Shown: positions 16,911-24,047 of the stretch, in pieces
How positions within the stretch are numbered: the stretch's first letter is position 1
Layout of the letters: each line of letters opens with the position of its first letter
Position numbers and translations under genes: made by a program
Notes under the pieces: generated by a model
What the model was told of the DNA's origin: nothing
Database searches by the model: none
Seen by the model: only the letters and a program-made list of their open reading frames with translations
DNA from: Anaerolineales bacterium
GTDB taxonomy: Bacteria; Chloroflexota; Anaerolineae; Anaerolineales; Villigracilaceae
DNA length: 64,000 nucleotides
Direction of reading: 5' to 3'
Assembly: GCA_014379595.1 (NCBI GenBank)
Contig: JACMLM010000069.1
Location: 1 to 64,000 of the forward strand

Positions 16911-16939
16911 TTGACAACTTACTAACTAGTAAGTAAAAT
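16911..16939 (+). promoter_or_regulatory. Promoter with overlapping TetR operator, leaderless start
   Basis: A near-ideal promoter: TTGACA at 16911-16916, 17-bp spacer, TAAAAT at 16934-16939. The spacer is almost wholly occupied by an 18-bp inverted repeat, ACTTACTA-AC-TAGTAAGT (16917-16934), a typical TetR-family operator. A transcript starting about 7 nt after the -10 box would begin at the ATG at 16947, so the mRNA is probably leaderless. Regulator binding here would block RNA polymerase: autorepression. Confidence 0.85.
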
Positions 16940-16946
16940 TTCTTTA

Positions 16947-17519
16947 ATGGTCAAGATCGAGAATTCCAAGCGGACAATTATGAACCTGGCTGAATCCTTA
17001 TTGCAAGATAAAGGCTTCAACGGCTTTAGCTATGCTCACATCGCGTCTGAACTCGGTGTGAAGAATGCTGCCATCCACTATCACTTCCCTGCCAAGGAAG
17101 ATCTGGCGTGTGCAGTCATTCAACGCTATCGTGACCGTTTCAAGTTGTGGACCAATAACTCGCGTGTGAAAGATCTATCTCCCGAAGAAAAGTTGAACTG
17201 GTTCTTCAGCATCTATTCAGATTTCCGCGCGGACAATGGCAAGGTTTGTCTGGTGGGTTCATTGGAAGCTGAATACAATTCCATTCCTGAGCAATTACAA
17301 AAACAAACCGAAGCCATGCATAGAGAATTGCTTGCGTGGCTTCAAGTCACCTTGAAAGAAGGAAGAGATGCGGGCGTGATCAACTTCAATGGGGAGCCTG
17401 CCAATAAGGCCGCATTGATCCTCTCCAGTGTGCAGGGTGCTTTGCAAATGGCGCGTGCCCTGGGAACGAAAAAATTTCGTGATGTGGTTGAACAACATAA
17501 ATTAGATCTGGTCGTATAA
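16947..17519 (+). CDS. TetR/AcrR-family transcriptional repressor
   Basis: 190 residues. The N-terminal helix-turn-helix (about residues 22-52: GFNGFSYAHIASELGVKNAA and then IHYHFPAKEDL) is canonical. The C-terminal ligand-binding domain resembles the TetR_C_11/YcdC-like group (EEKLNWFFSIYSDFRADNGK, KVCLVGSL). A matching inverted repeat lies in its own promoter and another before the next gene, so it very probably represses itself and the adjacent alpha/beta hydrolase. The inducer is unknown. The ATG lies at the predicted transcription start, with no ribosome-binding site. Confidence 0.92.
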   Translation: MVKIENSKRTIMNLAESLLQDKGFNGFSYAHIASELGVKNAAIHYHFPAKEDLACAVIQRYRDRFKLWTNNSRVKDLSPEEKLNWFFSIYSDFRADNGKVCLVGSLEAEYNSIPEQLQKQTEAMHRELLAWLQVTLKEGRDAGVINFNGEPANKAALILSSVQGALQMARALGTKKFRDVVEQHKLDLVV

Positions 17520-17530
17520 ATTTTTTTGTC

Positions 17531-17560
17531 GTCAAAACTTATCAGGTAGTAAGTTTTGAC
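17531..17560 (+). promoter_or_regulatory. Second TetR operator upstream of the hydrolase gene
   Basis: Perfect 11-bp arms GTCAAAACTTA (17531-17541) and TAAGTTTTGAC (17550-17560) around an 8-bp centre. The inner part ACTTA...TAGTAAGT aligns with the operator at 16917-16934. A TTGACA-like -35 begins at 17556, inside the right arm, but no good -10 follows at 17 bp. Confidence 0.75.
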
Positions 17561-17592
17561 AAAATGCCGCAAAAGCGGCAAAAGGAGAAAAC

Positions 17593-18402
17593 ATGACAAC
17601 AGTAGATACTTCAACAACCAAACAACAACAGATCATAAAAAAGGTGTATCAGGCATTTTTCAGTCCGTCACAATACGAAGTTAAAGCAGCGGATCGAGAA
17701 GTCCTTGATTGGGGAAATAATTACCGCCTCCCTTTTGACGGCGGCGAGTTGGCCGTCACAACCTGGGGCAGCAGCGGCCCAAGTGTTTTGCTGATGCATG
17801 GCTGGGGCGGAGCGCGCGCGCAAATGACAGGCTTTGTGGATCCCCTACTATTTGCCGGGTATCGCGTTGTTGCTTACGATCAGCCCGCGCACGGTGAATC
17901 AGACGGGAAGATGACCAACCTGCTTGAGATCGCTCCTACCATGGAATTGATTGCTAAACAGGAAGGAAAGTTTGACGCGATCATCGCTCATTCATTTGGA
18001 ACTTTGATCACGTCTCATGCGTTGGTCAACCTGAATTTTCCGCCTCCTTCCAAGCTCGTATATTTTGGCGCTTTCAACCGGCTGATGGATGCCCTGCCAC
18101 GCTTTCAAATGATCGCTCAAGTATCAGATGAAATTATGGATGGCATACGCGCCACGATCAATGAAAATTTTGGAATGAATGTATTGAATGCAATTGTGAA
18201 TGAGACGCTCACTCCGCAGATTGATATTCCTGCTCTCATGTTCCATGACACAGCGGATAATGTAACTCCTGTGGAAGATAGCCGCGCGATTGCGAAAGCA
18301 TGGAACCATGTGAATTTCATCGAAACAGATGGATTGGGTCATCGAGGTGCATTGCAATCAAAAGAAATCCATGAACAGGTAATAAAGTTTTTGAAGAGTT
18401 AA
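17593..18402 (+). CDS. Alpha/beta hydrolase
   Basis: 269 residues, cytosolic. The oxyanion region HGWGG is near residue 75, the nucleophile elbow AHSFG near residue 137, the acid Asp probably in FHDTADNVTP near residue 218, and His in GLGHRGAL near residue 252. The full triad is thus in place. Esterase or lipase-type chemistry is expected, but the substrate cannot be told. It follows the TetR gene by 73 nt with a strong AGGAG-type ribosome site and a TetR operator, and is the likely main target of that regulator. Confidence 0.88.
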   Translation: MTTVDTSTTKQQQIIKKVYQAFFSPSQYEVKAADREVLDWGNNYRLPFDGGELAVTTWGSSGPSVLLMHGWGGARAQMTGFVDPLLFAGYRVVAYDQPAHGESDGKMTNLLEIAPTMELIAKQEGKFDAIIAHSFGTLITSHALVNLNFPPPSKLVYFGAFNRLMDALPRFQMIAQVSDEIMDGIRATINENFGMNVLNAIVNETLTPQIDIPALMFHDTADNVTPVEDSRAIAKAWNHVNFIETDGLGHRGALQSKEIHEQVIKFLKS

Positions 18403-18410
18403 ATTGATAG

Positions 18411-18460
18411 AGATTTAATAAAAAACAGACTCGCTAGCGAGTCTGTTTTTTATTAAATCT
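18411..18460. terminator. Terminator: 50-bp perfect palindrome
   Basis: Every base from 18411 to 18460 pairs around the centre at 18435/18436. The core CAGACTCGCT/AGCGAGTCTG is flanked by six A's and six T's, so it can work in either direction. It ends the TetR-hydrolase unit. Confidence 0.92.
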
Positions 18461-18693
18461 TCACCTTACGCACCCAAGCGTGATTCCCTAAGCGGAGCGA
18501 CACTTGCGCCGTACGCCAGTGCGGTGATGGTCTCAGTAGTCGTGGTAGAGATGCTTCAGGAAGAACATCCTCAGCATGACACACTTGAGAGGATGCCCAG
18601 AGTAAATTTTGGGGCTGGAATCCACTTGAATGATAAAATCAATTTATCGGTGCGTTTGATGCGCATCATTTCTTTATAAATATGAGGAAACTT
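18461..18693 (+). other. Gap before the permease genes, with an unassigned open frame
   Basis: 233 bp. One plus-strand frame is open from the terminator to TAA at 18677-18679 and includes ATG codons (for example MLQEEHPQHDTLERMPRV). It matches no family I know and may be chance or decayed coding sequence. A promoter for the permeases should lie here but no strong -35/-10 pair stands out. No binding-protein gene is present in the gap. Confidence 0.4.
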
Positions 18694-19620
18694 ATGCAAT
18701 CCACATCTGCCATTGACGATAAAAGTTCCATTGAAACGAAATATAAACGTCTAATCGGATTGATACTCATTTCTCCCTGGTTGATCGGGTTCATTATTTT
18801 TAAACTTGTGCCCATCCTGAGCTCCCTTGTCTTTTCATTTACAAACTTTCCACTCCTCACACCAGAAGAAACTCAATATACCGGACTTAATAATTATCTT
18901 TTTATCTTTAGAGATGTGACTGCGGGAAGAGTACTGGTAGAAACACTTAAACTAGCCGCGATCATCATTCCACTGCAAACTTTCTCAGCAATTTTTATTG
19001 CAGCACTGCTAAACAGCAAAGACTTGTTAGTGAAAGATACAGTGCGGGCTTTATTTTTCCTGCCCAGCATTATTCCCGGGTTCGCCGCTGCTCTGATGTG
19101 GCGGGGATTTGTAAACCCCTCAACAGGATGGTTGAATCGTGTGCTCTTGGATCCAATTGGCATGCCCTGGCTGAACTATTTTTCTTCCGGACGTGCTTCA
19201 GAACCGCTCTTTATCTTAAGTTCGTTGTGGACACTTGGTCCGAGCATCTTGATCATGATGGGTTCCATGCAAGGCATTCACCCGGAGATATACGAAGCTG
19301 CAAGAATCGATGGAGCGAATCGTTTGGTACGTTTTTTCAAAATGACAATTCCCCTGATCACCCCAGCGATATTTTTTTCGCTCATTCTTAACTTGACAGC
19401 TGTTTTAGGCGGCACGATATTACTTGATCGAGGCAACTCATTCCGCGGAGCTGATTTTTCATCTTATGACGGTTATGTTCGATATGTTTTGTTCGATACG
19501 CTCCAGATGGGATACGCAGCCAGTCTGGCCTGGGTTTTCTTTATTATCGTCATCATCATCGTATTGATATTGTTCGGTACATCCAACCGCTGGGTGTATT
19601 TTCCAGACCGCGAGAATTAA
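18694..19620 (+). CDS. ABC transporter permease, carbohydrate type (MalF-like)
   Basis: 308 residues with six membrane helices. The inner-membrane permease motif EAARIDGANRLVRFFKMTIPLITP, the EAA loop that docks to the ATPase, is near residue 210. TM1 is at about 25-50. An upstream ATG at 18682 is in frame, but GAGG at 18684-18687 is placed as a Shine-Dalgarno for 18694, so the shorter start is chosen. It is the first of a permease pair of the CUT1 sugar uptake class. No substrate-binding protein or ATPase gene is adjacent, so it must share an ATPase from elsewhere, as many CUT1 systems do. Confidence 0.88.
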   Translation: MQSTSAIDDKSSIETKYKRLIGLILISPWLIGFIIFKLVPILSSLVFSFTNFPLLTPEETQYTGLNNYLFIFRDVTAGRVLVETLKLAAIIIPLQTFSAIFIAALLNSKDLLVKDTVRALFFLPSIIPGFAAALMWRGFVNPSTGWLNRVLLDPIGMPWLNYFSSGRASEPLFILSSLWTLGPSILIMMGSMQGIHPEIYEAARIDGANRLVRFFKMTIPLITPAIFFSLILNLTAVLGGTILLDRGNSFRGADFSSYDGYVRYVLFDTLQMGYAASLAWVFFIIVIIIVLILFGTSNRWVYFPDREN

Positions 19621-19625
19621 CTATT

Positions 19626-20672
19626 ATGCAAAACTCTATAGTTTCTTCGACAATAAACCGCTTCCTGCGTGTTGTGCCTTTCAATTTACTTGTCTGGGCT
19701 TTATTGATACTTTATCTATTACCTGTACTATCCATCATAGTAACGGGCATGATGCCTACTGAGCAGTTAGGTGATACAAACGCACCTTTATATCCTGCAC
19801 GAATTAAGCGTTATACCTATCAAGGCAAGGAATATCAAGTCTATAAAGTACCTATGAATGATGGAGTTAAACAATTAGCAATGATCGAGCCTGGGGCATT
19901 ATCGAGTCTATTTGTTGACCCGCAAGATTCCCAAACCGAAGTAATAGAATGGACAGGAGATTGGAATACATTAATAGGTGTCTATGAATTTCATCCCACA
20001 TGGCGCAATTTCACAGTGATGGCAACATCACTTCCCTTTGGAACAATGTTACGCAATACTTTTCTGTTAACTTTGGTTGGTGAAATCGCTGTGCTTGCTT
20101 CGTCTATTCTTGTGGCTTACGGATTTGCACGATATAAGATCCCGGGCGGGAATTTGTTATTTTATATAATGATCGCGACCATTTTGATTCCCGAAAAAAT
20201 CACGTTCATCCCAACTTTTTATGTTTATGTGGCTATCTTAAAATGGAATGGGACTGTACTGCCTGTCCTGTTGCATCTCTTTTTTGGGAATGCAGTTTAT
20301 ATTTTTCTTCTTCGCCAAAATTTCAAAGGCCTCCCTATTGATCTGGAAGAGGCTGCCATGCTCGACGGAGCTGGTCCACTCCGCAGGCTGTTTTATGTGA
20401 TCCTGCCGCAATCGTGGCCGGTAGTGATCACTGTTTCACTATTACACTTCTTCTATACGTGGAATGAGACTCGCCTTGCATCTATTTATTTTGGAACAAA
20501 TCCTGAGCTGATGCCGATCTCATTTGGCGTGCAAAATTATCAATCTCTGGTTCCTATAGATAACATTATTCAAGCCAGCACAGTAGTAATGCTCATTGTA
20601 CCGGTAGCAGTGCTGTTTCTTGCACAGAAATATTTCATGCAGGGGCTTGTTATCACTGGCGCAGAAAAATAA
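19626..20672 (+). CDS. ABC transporter permease, carbohydrate type (MalG-like) with large external insert
   Basis: 348 residues; the family is usually about 275-300. After TM1 (about 20-40) there is an extra soluble region of about 95 residues (45-140, YPARIKRYTYQGKEYQVYKV and so on) before TM2. The EAA loop DLEEAAMLDGAGPLRRLFYVILPQS is near residue 240. The insert would lie outside the membrane and might contact a binding protein. The gene starts 5 nt after the first permease, so they form one operon. Sugar specificity unknown. Confidence 0.88.
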   Translation: MQNSIVSSTINRFLRVVPFNLLVWALLILYLLPVLSIIVTGMMPTEQLGDTNAPLYPARIKRYTYQGKEYQVYKVPMNDGVKQLAMIEPGALSSLFVDPQDSQTEVIEWTGDWNTLIGVYEFHPTWRNFTVMATSLPFGTMLRNTFLLTLVGEIAVLASSILVAYGFARYKIPGGNLLFYIMIATILIPEKITFIPTFYVYVAILKWNGTVLPVLLHLFFGNAVYIFLLRQNFKGLPIDLEEAAMLDGAGPLRRLFYVILPQSWPVVITVSLLHFFYTWNETRLASIYFGTNPELMPISFGVQNYQSLVPIDNIIQASTVVMLIVPVAVLFLAQKYFMQGLVITGAEK

Positions 20673-20675
20673 TTT

Positions 20676-21341
20676 TTACGCAGCTTTCCAAAATTCGGAA
20701 GTTAATCCAAGCTCTTCAAATATCTCCTGTATGTGTTCCGTTGTGCGGCCATGATAATCAAGTGACATGCGGTTGTGATACCAACGCTGAGAGAGTTCCC
20801 ATACTTGATCAATGGATAAAACCGCACCGCGCTTAACCTTTTTTGATTCAAGCCATTGAATCAGATCTTCTTCCGACCGGAAGAAAAGCATATTCGCTCA
20901 GGTGTATACGAGGTCGTTATACCAGTCCTGAAATGGAACAAGAAAATGTACTAATGCATCAGAGGATGATATCTTTCCATCTTTAATATTTAACTGAATC
21001 GATGCTCCGCTTTGGGAGCATATTGCTTTGATCTCTGCATCGGCGTGTAACGCGGCGGGAATACCTAACGAGTCCCATGCACAATTGGCAGAATAAGTTT
21101 TTCCACTCGCGTGTACTTTAAACGGCGTCTCAACACCTGAAAATGGATTCGCCATGAGGATGTTATGCGTGCCGGGGTTGAGAAAAAAAGCGTGGCGCTG
21201 ATTAAGTTCCTCGTAGACCAAAGCAGCTTCATCGGTAGTCAAGTTGAAGCGTGCTGCAGTGTCCTCCACTGATGGAGGCTGAGTCGTCTCTTTAAAATAG
21301 TCATAAACAAAAGCACGAATTTCGCAAAGTTTATTGGTCAT
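20676..21341 (-). CDS. MerB-like (alkylmercury lyase family) selenoprotein, UGA = Sec at codon 148
   Basis: An apparent 147-residue protein stops at TGA (20898-20900), but the same frame continues ANMLFFRSEEDLIQWLESKK to a stop at 20676. Reading UGA as selenocysteine gives 221 residues, the usual MerB length (about 212). The N-terminal half is a winged-helix-like domain. NCAWDSLGIPAAL carries Cys and Asp spaced as Cys96 and Asp99 in MerB. VYTU-ANMLFF aligns with SFCCHVHFF of MerB, placing Sec at catalytic Cys159. A stem-loop follows the UGA. MerB breaks carbon-mercury bonds; homologues like this may have another substrate. ATG 21341 has GGAG upstream; a TTG at 21359 is less likely. An inactivating stop is the alternative. 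Confidence 0.82.
20866..20887 (-). promoter_or_regulatory. Bacterial SECIS-like stem-loop in the MerB-like gene
   Basis: On the mRNA, nine pairs (UUUUCUUCC with GGAAGAAGA, one G-U) close a four-base loop GGUC at 20875-20878. The loop begins 20 nt after the UGA, inside the 16-37 nt range expected for SelB-binding elements. It has G at the first two loop positions followed by U. GGUC is also the apical loop of the E. coli fdhF element (established knowledge). Confidence 0.78.
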
Positions 21342-21360
21342 GAATGCTCCAGATAGCAAA

Positions 21361-21388
21361 GAGACCAGTTCACAAGGAAACTGATCTC
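21361..21388 (-). terminator. Hairpin downstream of the small KE-rich gene
   Basis: Arms GAGACCAGTT (21361-21370) and AACTGATCTC (21379-21388) pair with one wobble. In the minus direction it is followed by CTTTGCT rather than a pure T-run, so it is a weak terminator. It also lies just upstream of the MerB-like gene. Confidence 0.5.
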
Positions 21389-21397
21389 TATATTCAC

Positions 21398-21553
21398 TTA
21401 CGAACTTTCTTTCTCGGGGGCTGGAGGAGGAAGAGATTCTTTTGGCTTATTGGTATTCTTCTTGATCTCTTTGCGCCTTTCCTTCTCGGCCTTCTTCTTT
21501 TTCTTTTCCAATTCTTTTTGACGTTTTTCGTATTGATAGTTCACTGCTGGCAT
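21398..21553 (-). CDS. Small highly charged Lys/Glu-rich protein
   Basis: 51 residues: MPAVNYQYEKRQKELEKKKK followed by a Lys/Glu/Arg helix and a Pro-rich tail PPPAPEKES. A short MPxVNYQYEKRQKEL start is, from memory, a recurrent feature of tiny conserved bacterial proteins of unknown function, so this is likely a real gene. The helix could bind nucleic acid or ribosomes, but that is inference only. It is followed by a hairpin and is transcribed towards the MerB-like gene. Confidence 0.65.
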   Translation of the reverse strand: MPAVNYQYEKRQKELEKKKKKAEKERRKEIKKNTNKPKESLPPPAPEKESS

Positions 21554-21641
21554 GGGTTAGTCCTTCCTTAATATGATTTCTAACAAGTGGGGCTCGGCAT
21601 GTTATTCATCATTATAGCACCCATACAAGCGGATACATGGA

Positions 21642-22082
21642 TTATTTAATCGGATCAGGCTTTACACATCCATTACATTCAAGCGTTGTGAACACTTCAA
21701 CCTGTATCAGCCATTCGCCATTCTCGGCACGCTGCCATTTTGCAGAATATACACCCGAGGCATTGACGATGTCATTTTCCATGCTGTAACTGCCTGACCA
21801 ATTCCCAAGCTCTTCCGCCAAGCCCCAATTTTCATTGACTCGAATCTCGCGCGGTATGCGGCGATAAATCACGGATGGATCTTTTCTAAACACATCTGCC
21901 CAGCGAAGCGCTTCTTCATCTGCGCCGTGAAACTGGTCACTGCGTCCTGTGACAATGTGATACTCTGGGGCAAGCAACGTTCCAATGGCTTGAGCATCAT
22001 GGTTTGCAATTGCTTCGTTAAAACGTTCACGGGCAGCACGAATTGCATTTTCGCTTTCATTTATCTCGGATATATTTGACAT
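21642..22082 (-). CDS. SnoaL/DUF4440-like (NTF2 fold) protein
   Basis: 146 residues with the cone-shaped NTF2-like pattern: an N-terminal helix pair (ENAIRAARERFNEAIANHDA), LLAPEYHIVTGRSDQFHGADE, and strands WGLAEELGNWSGSY and GVYSAKWQRAENGEWLIQVE. Such DUF4440 proteins are usually small ligand-binding proteins or enzymes of unknown specificity. The C-terminus has an unusual ECNGC pair of cysteines. It lies 20 nt downstream of the TfoX-like gene on the same strand. Confidence 0.75.
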   Translation of the reverse strand: MSNISEINESENAIRAARERFNEAIANHDAQAIGTLLAPEYHIVTGRSDQFHGADEEALRWADVFRKDPSVIYRRIPREIRVNENWGLAEELGNWSGSYSMENDIVNASGVYSAKWQRAENGEWLIQVEVFTTLECNGCVKPDPIK

Positions 22083-22102
22083 CGCTTTTCTTTTGAAAGT
22101 GG

Positions 22103-22456
22103 TTACTTACTTTTCTTGGGAATCCTTTTTACTGCCTCTTTCTTTATAACTGGAACAGGAAGTTCTTCGGCTGTTATTCTTATCAACTCACTTAACCATT
22201 TGCGGTTTTGCCATTTTTCATCAGAAATCAAAAAAGATGGCTTCGCACCGGGATAAGGTGGCGCTTCCACAACATCTCCGATATAAGTTCTGCCGTGCAT
22301 CGTAGGCTTGACGAAAAGCTTATTATCACAAACCGATGCAACCATTTTGCCGTCGCAATATATTCCATACTCGCCAAACATTTTCTTAAATGAGACTTCC
22401 CCTGCGCTTGATATTTGATCAACTATAAAATCTACAGTGCTTTGGGTTGATGACAT
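22103..22456 (-). CDS. TfoX N-terminal domain protein
   Basis: 117 residues. VSFKKMFGEYGIYCDGKMVA, then CDNKLFVKPT, is the signature of the TfoX N-terminal domain. In gamma-proteobacteria TfoX/Sxy activates competence genes, but stand-alone N-domain proteins in other phyla have no proven role. The C-terminal domain is absent and is replaced by a basic tail (KKEAVKRIPKKSK). Probably co-transcribed with the DUF4440 gene. Confidence 0.85.
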   Translation of the reverse strand: MSSTQSTVDFIVDQISSAGEVSFKKMFGEYGIYCDGKMVASVCDNKLFVKPTMHGRTYIGDVVEAPPYPGAKPSFLISDEKWQNRKWLSELIRITAEELPVPVIKKEAVKRIPKKSK

Positions 22457-22480
22457 TTATACTCCTTAATTCACCTTGTC

Positions 22481-22544
22481 TTGTAAGGGCGACCCGTTAT
22501 GCGCAATCGTGTATCTTTTTTTAATGGGTGGGTCGCCCCTACAA
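22481..22544. repeat. Short palindromic intergenic element (MITE-like)
   Basis: Terminal 15-bp arms TTGTAAGGGCGACCC (22481-22495) and GGGTCGCCCCTACAA (22530-22544) are reverse complements with one mismatch and enclose 34 bp. Elements beginning TTGTAGGGGCGACCC are, from memory, scattered in many environmental genomes. It has no coding capacity and lies between two minus-strand genes. Confidence 0.7.
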
Positions 22545-22564
22545 TAAACTTATAGATGTAAATA

Positions 22565-23404
22565 TTAATCATCTGAGATATGACGTACCTCACCGCTCAC
22601 TTTTATACTTTCCCCAATTTTCGAGCTGTATTCCACTAATAAACGAGATGGCACGCCCATGTCTTCTCCCTGCAATATCGTAAATGATTTTTTACCGATC
22701 CAATTTATATCTCTTAAGTAACCAGCCAAAGCTGCCGCAGCCGCACCGGTTGCAGGGTCTTCATATACTCCGCCGGATGCAAAAGCATTACGCGAATGGA
22801 ATGATTCATTAGACTCCTGCCATAGGATGCTGATCGTCACCAAATCTTGTTCAGCCATTAATGACTTTACCAAGTCAAATTCATAATTCATATCTGCAAG
22901 TGATTTACGATCTTTGACAACAAGGATCAAATGTTTTGCCCCAGCAGATGCAAATCGTACAGGAAATTCAGGGGTGATGTCATCAGCTTTCAAATTGAAT
23001 GCAGCAAGGATTTTATTCACATATTCTTTTGGGGCATCTTCAGAAAATGTTTCTGGTGATTGCAGAGTTACAGCGAGATTCCCATCTGATAGTTTCTCTG
23101 CACGTACAGTGATCTCGCTTTGATTCAAATACAGCTTATATGATCCTTCGCCAAAGCGTTCGCCCAACGCTGCTCCCAAAGCAATCGTGGCATGTCCACA
23201 AAACGGAACTTCCATTTGTGGGGCAAAATATCGGATTCTCCAACCGTCATCTTGTTTAACAAGAAAAGCTGTTTCAGAGTACCCAACTTGTTTTGCAATT
23301 TCAAGCATTTCTTCTGCGGCTGGCATCTCATCGTAAAAAACAACGCCAGCGGGGTTGCCGCCTTCGCCTTTATATGAGAATGCAGCTAGTTTTAATATGT
23401 TCAT
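22565..23404 (-). CDS. PhzF-family isomerase/epimerase-like protein
   Basis: 279 residues in two similar halves, as in the diaminopimelate-epimerase-like fold. Family marks are GEGGNPAGVVF near residue 14, YSETAFL near 43 with the catalytic Glu, and PFCGHATIALG near 68. Another is EDPATGAAAAALAGYL near 218. Only a few PhzF members make phenazine; there are no other phz genes here, so the substrate is unknown. Length and motifs are normal. Confidence 0.9.
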   Translation of the reverse strand: MNILKLAAFSYKGEGGNPAGVVFYDEMPAAEEMLEIAKQVGYSETAFLVKQDDGWRIRYFAPQMEVPFCGHATIALGAALGERFGEGSYKLYLNQSEITVRAEKLSDGNLAVTLQSPETFSEDAPKEYVNKILAAFNLKADDITPEFPVRFASAGAKHLILVVKDRKSLADMNYEFDLVKSLMAEQDLVTISILWQESNESFHSRNAFASGGVYEDPATGAAAAALAGYLRDINWIGKKSFTILQGEDMGVPSRLLVEYSSKIGESIKVSGEVRHISDD

Positions 23405-23448
23405 GATGATCCTCTTAGATTGTTTAATGAAATAAAGAAACTTATCAC

Positions 23449-23964
23449 TTACAGCTCTATCGGCTCAAACGCAAGAATTAAGTGAGCAGGCGGATATTGG
23501 ATATAAAACACGCGATATTGAACATTGTCTTGAAAGGCTTCATACTGGTCTTGGCTCGATAATTGAAACCTAATATTTCCAATGGTGACATAATAAGCAG
23601 TCCACCGCCCATGCTTCAGTTTTCGTGTAGATCGACTCGCATGTCCCTCAATTATGCTGATATGTCTTTCACGTAAATGACGACCTTGAATGATTCCCAC
23701 TGCTATGAAGAACACAAAAACACCAATGAAGAGTGCCGCGGTAAAGATCAGATAAGGTAATGCCTGTCCAAAGCCATTGTCAGGTTGCAAAACATAAGCG
23801 ATTCCAAAGTACACAATGACAGTTCCAATACAAGCACTTAAAGCGAGTCGAGTACTAATTCTTGCAATCTTGATGTAAGAATTAATTTGTTTATGTTGAT
23901 TTGGGGTAAGCTTATTCGCACGATTCGCCAGTAGATCATCATTAGTAAAATCGAATGCGTCCAT
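23449..23964 (-). CDS. Membrane protein of unknown function
   Basis: 171 residues. Two membrane segments (about 37-58 and 70-95) separate a short cytosolic N-terminus from a C-terminal soluble domain of beta-strand character (RKLKHGRWTAYYVTIGNIRF, VQYRVFYIQYPPAHLILAFE). The soluble part resembles the strand pattern of DUF3592-like or photosystem-assembly-like domains, but I cannot name a family. Confidence 0.6.
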   Translation of the reverse strand: MDAFDFTNDDLLANRANKLTPNQHKQINSYIKIARISTRLALSACIGTVIVYFGIAYVLQPDNGFGQALPYLIFTAALFIGVFVFFIAVGIIQGRHLRERHISIIEGHASRSTRKLKHGRWTAYYVTIGNIRFQLSSQDQYEAFQDNVQYRVFYIQYPPAHLILAFEPIEL

Positions 23965-23995
23965 CTCAGAATTCTATCATGCAGGAATAAATACA

Positions 23996-24024
23996 AATCA
24001 AGCCTTCGCAAGCAAGGCTTGATT
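23996..24024 (-). terminator. Terminator of the aldolase-dehydrogenase gene
   Basis: Perfect 11-bp arms AATCAAGCCTT (23996-24006) and AAGGCTTGATT (24014-24024), located 24 nt downstream of the stop on the minus strand, with a TTTG run after the stem. Confidence 0.75.
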
Positions 24025-24047
24025 ATTCAAAAATCAGTTCTCAATTA

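Noticed and set aside
18461-18679. Open plus-strand frame before the sugar permeases
   Set aside because: No recognised family, no ribosome site at any internal ATG and it begins in a terminator. Kept only as a note on the gap.
22565-23404. Phenazine biosynthesis gene
   Set aside because: PhzF-family proteins are widespread and no other phz gene is present.
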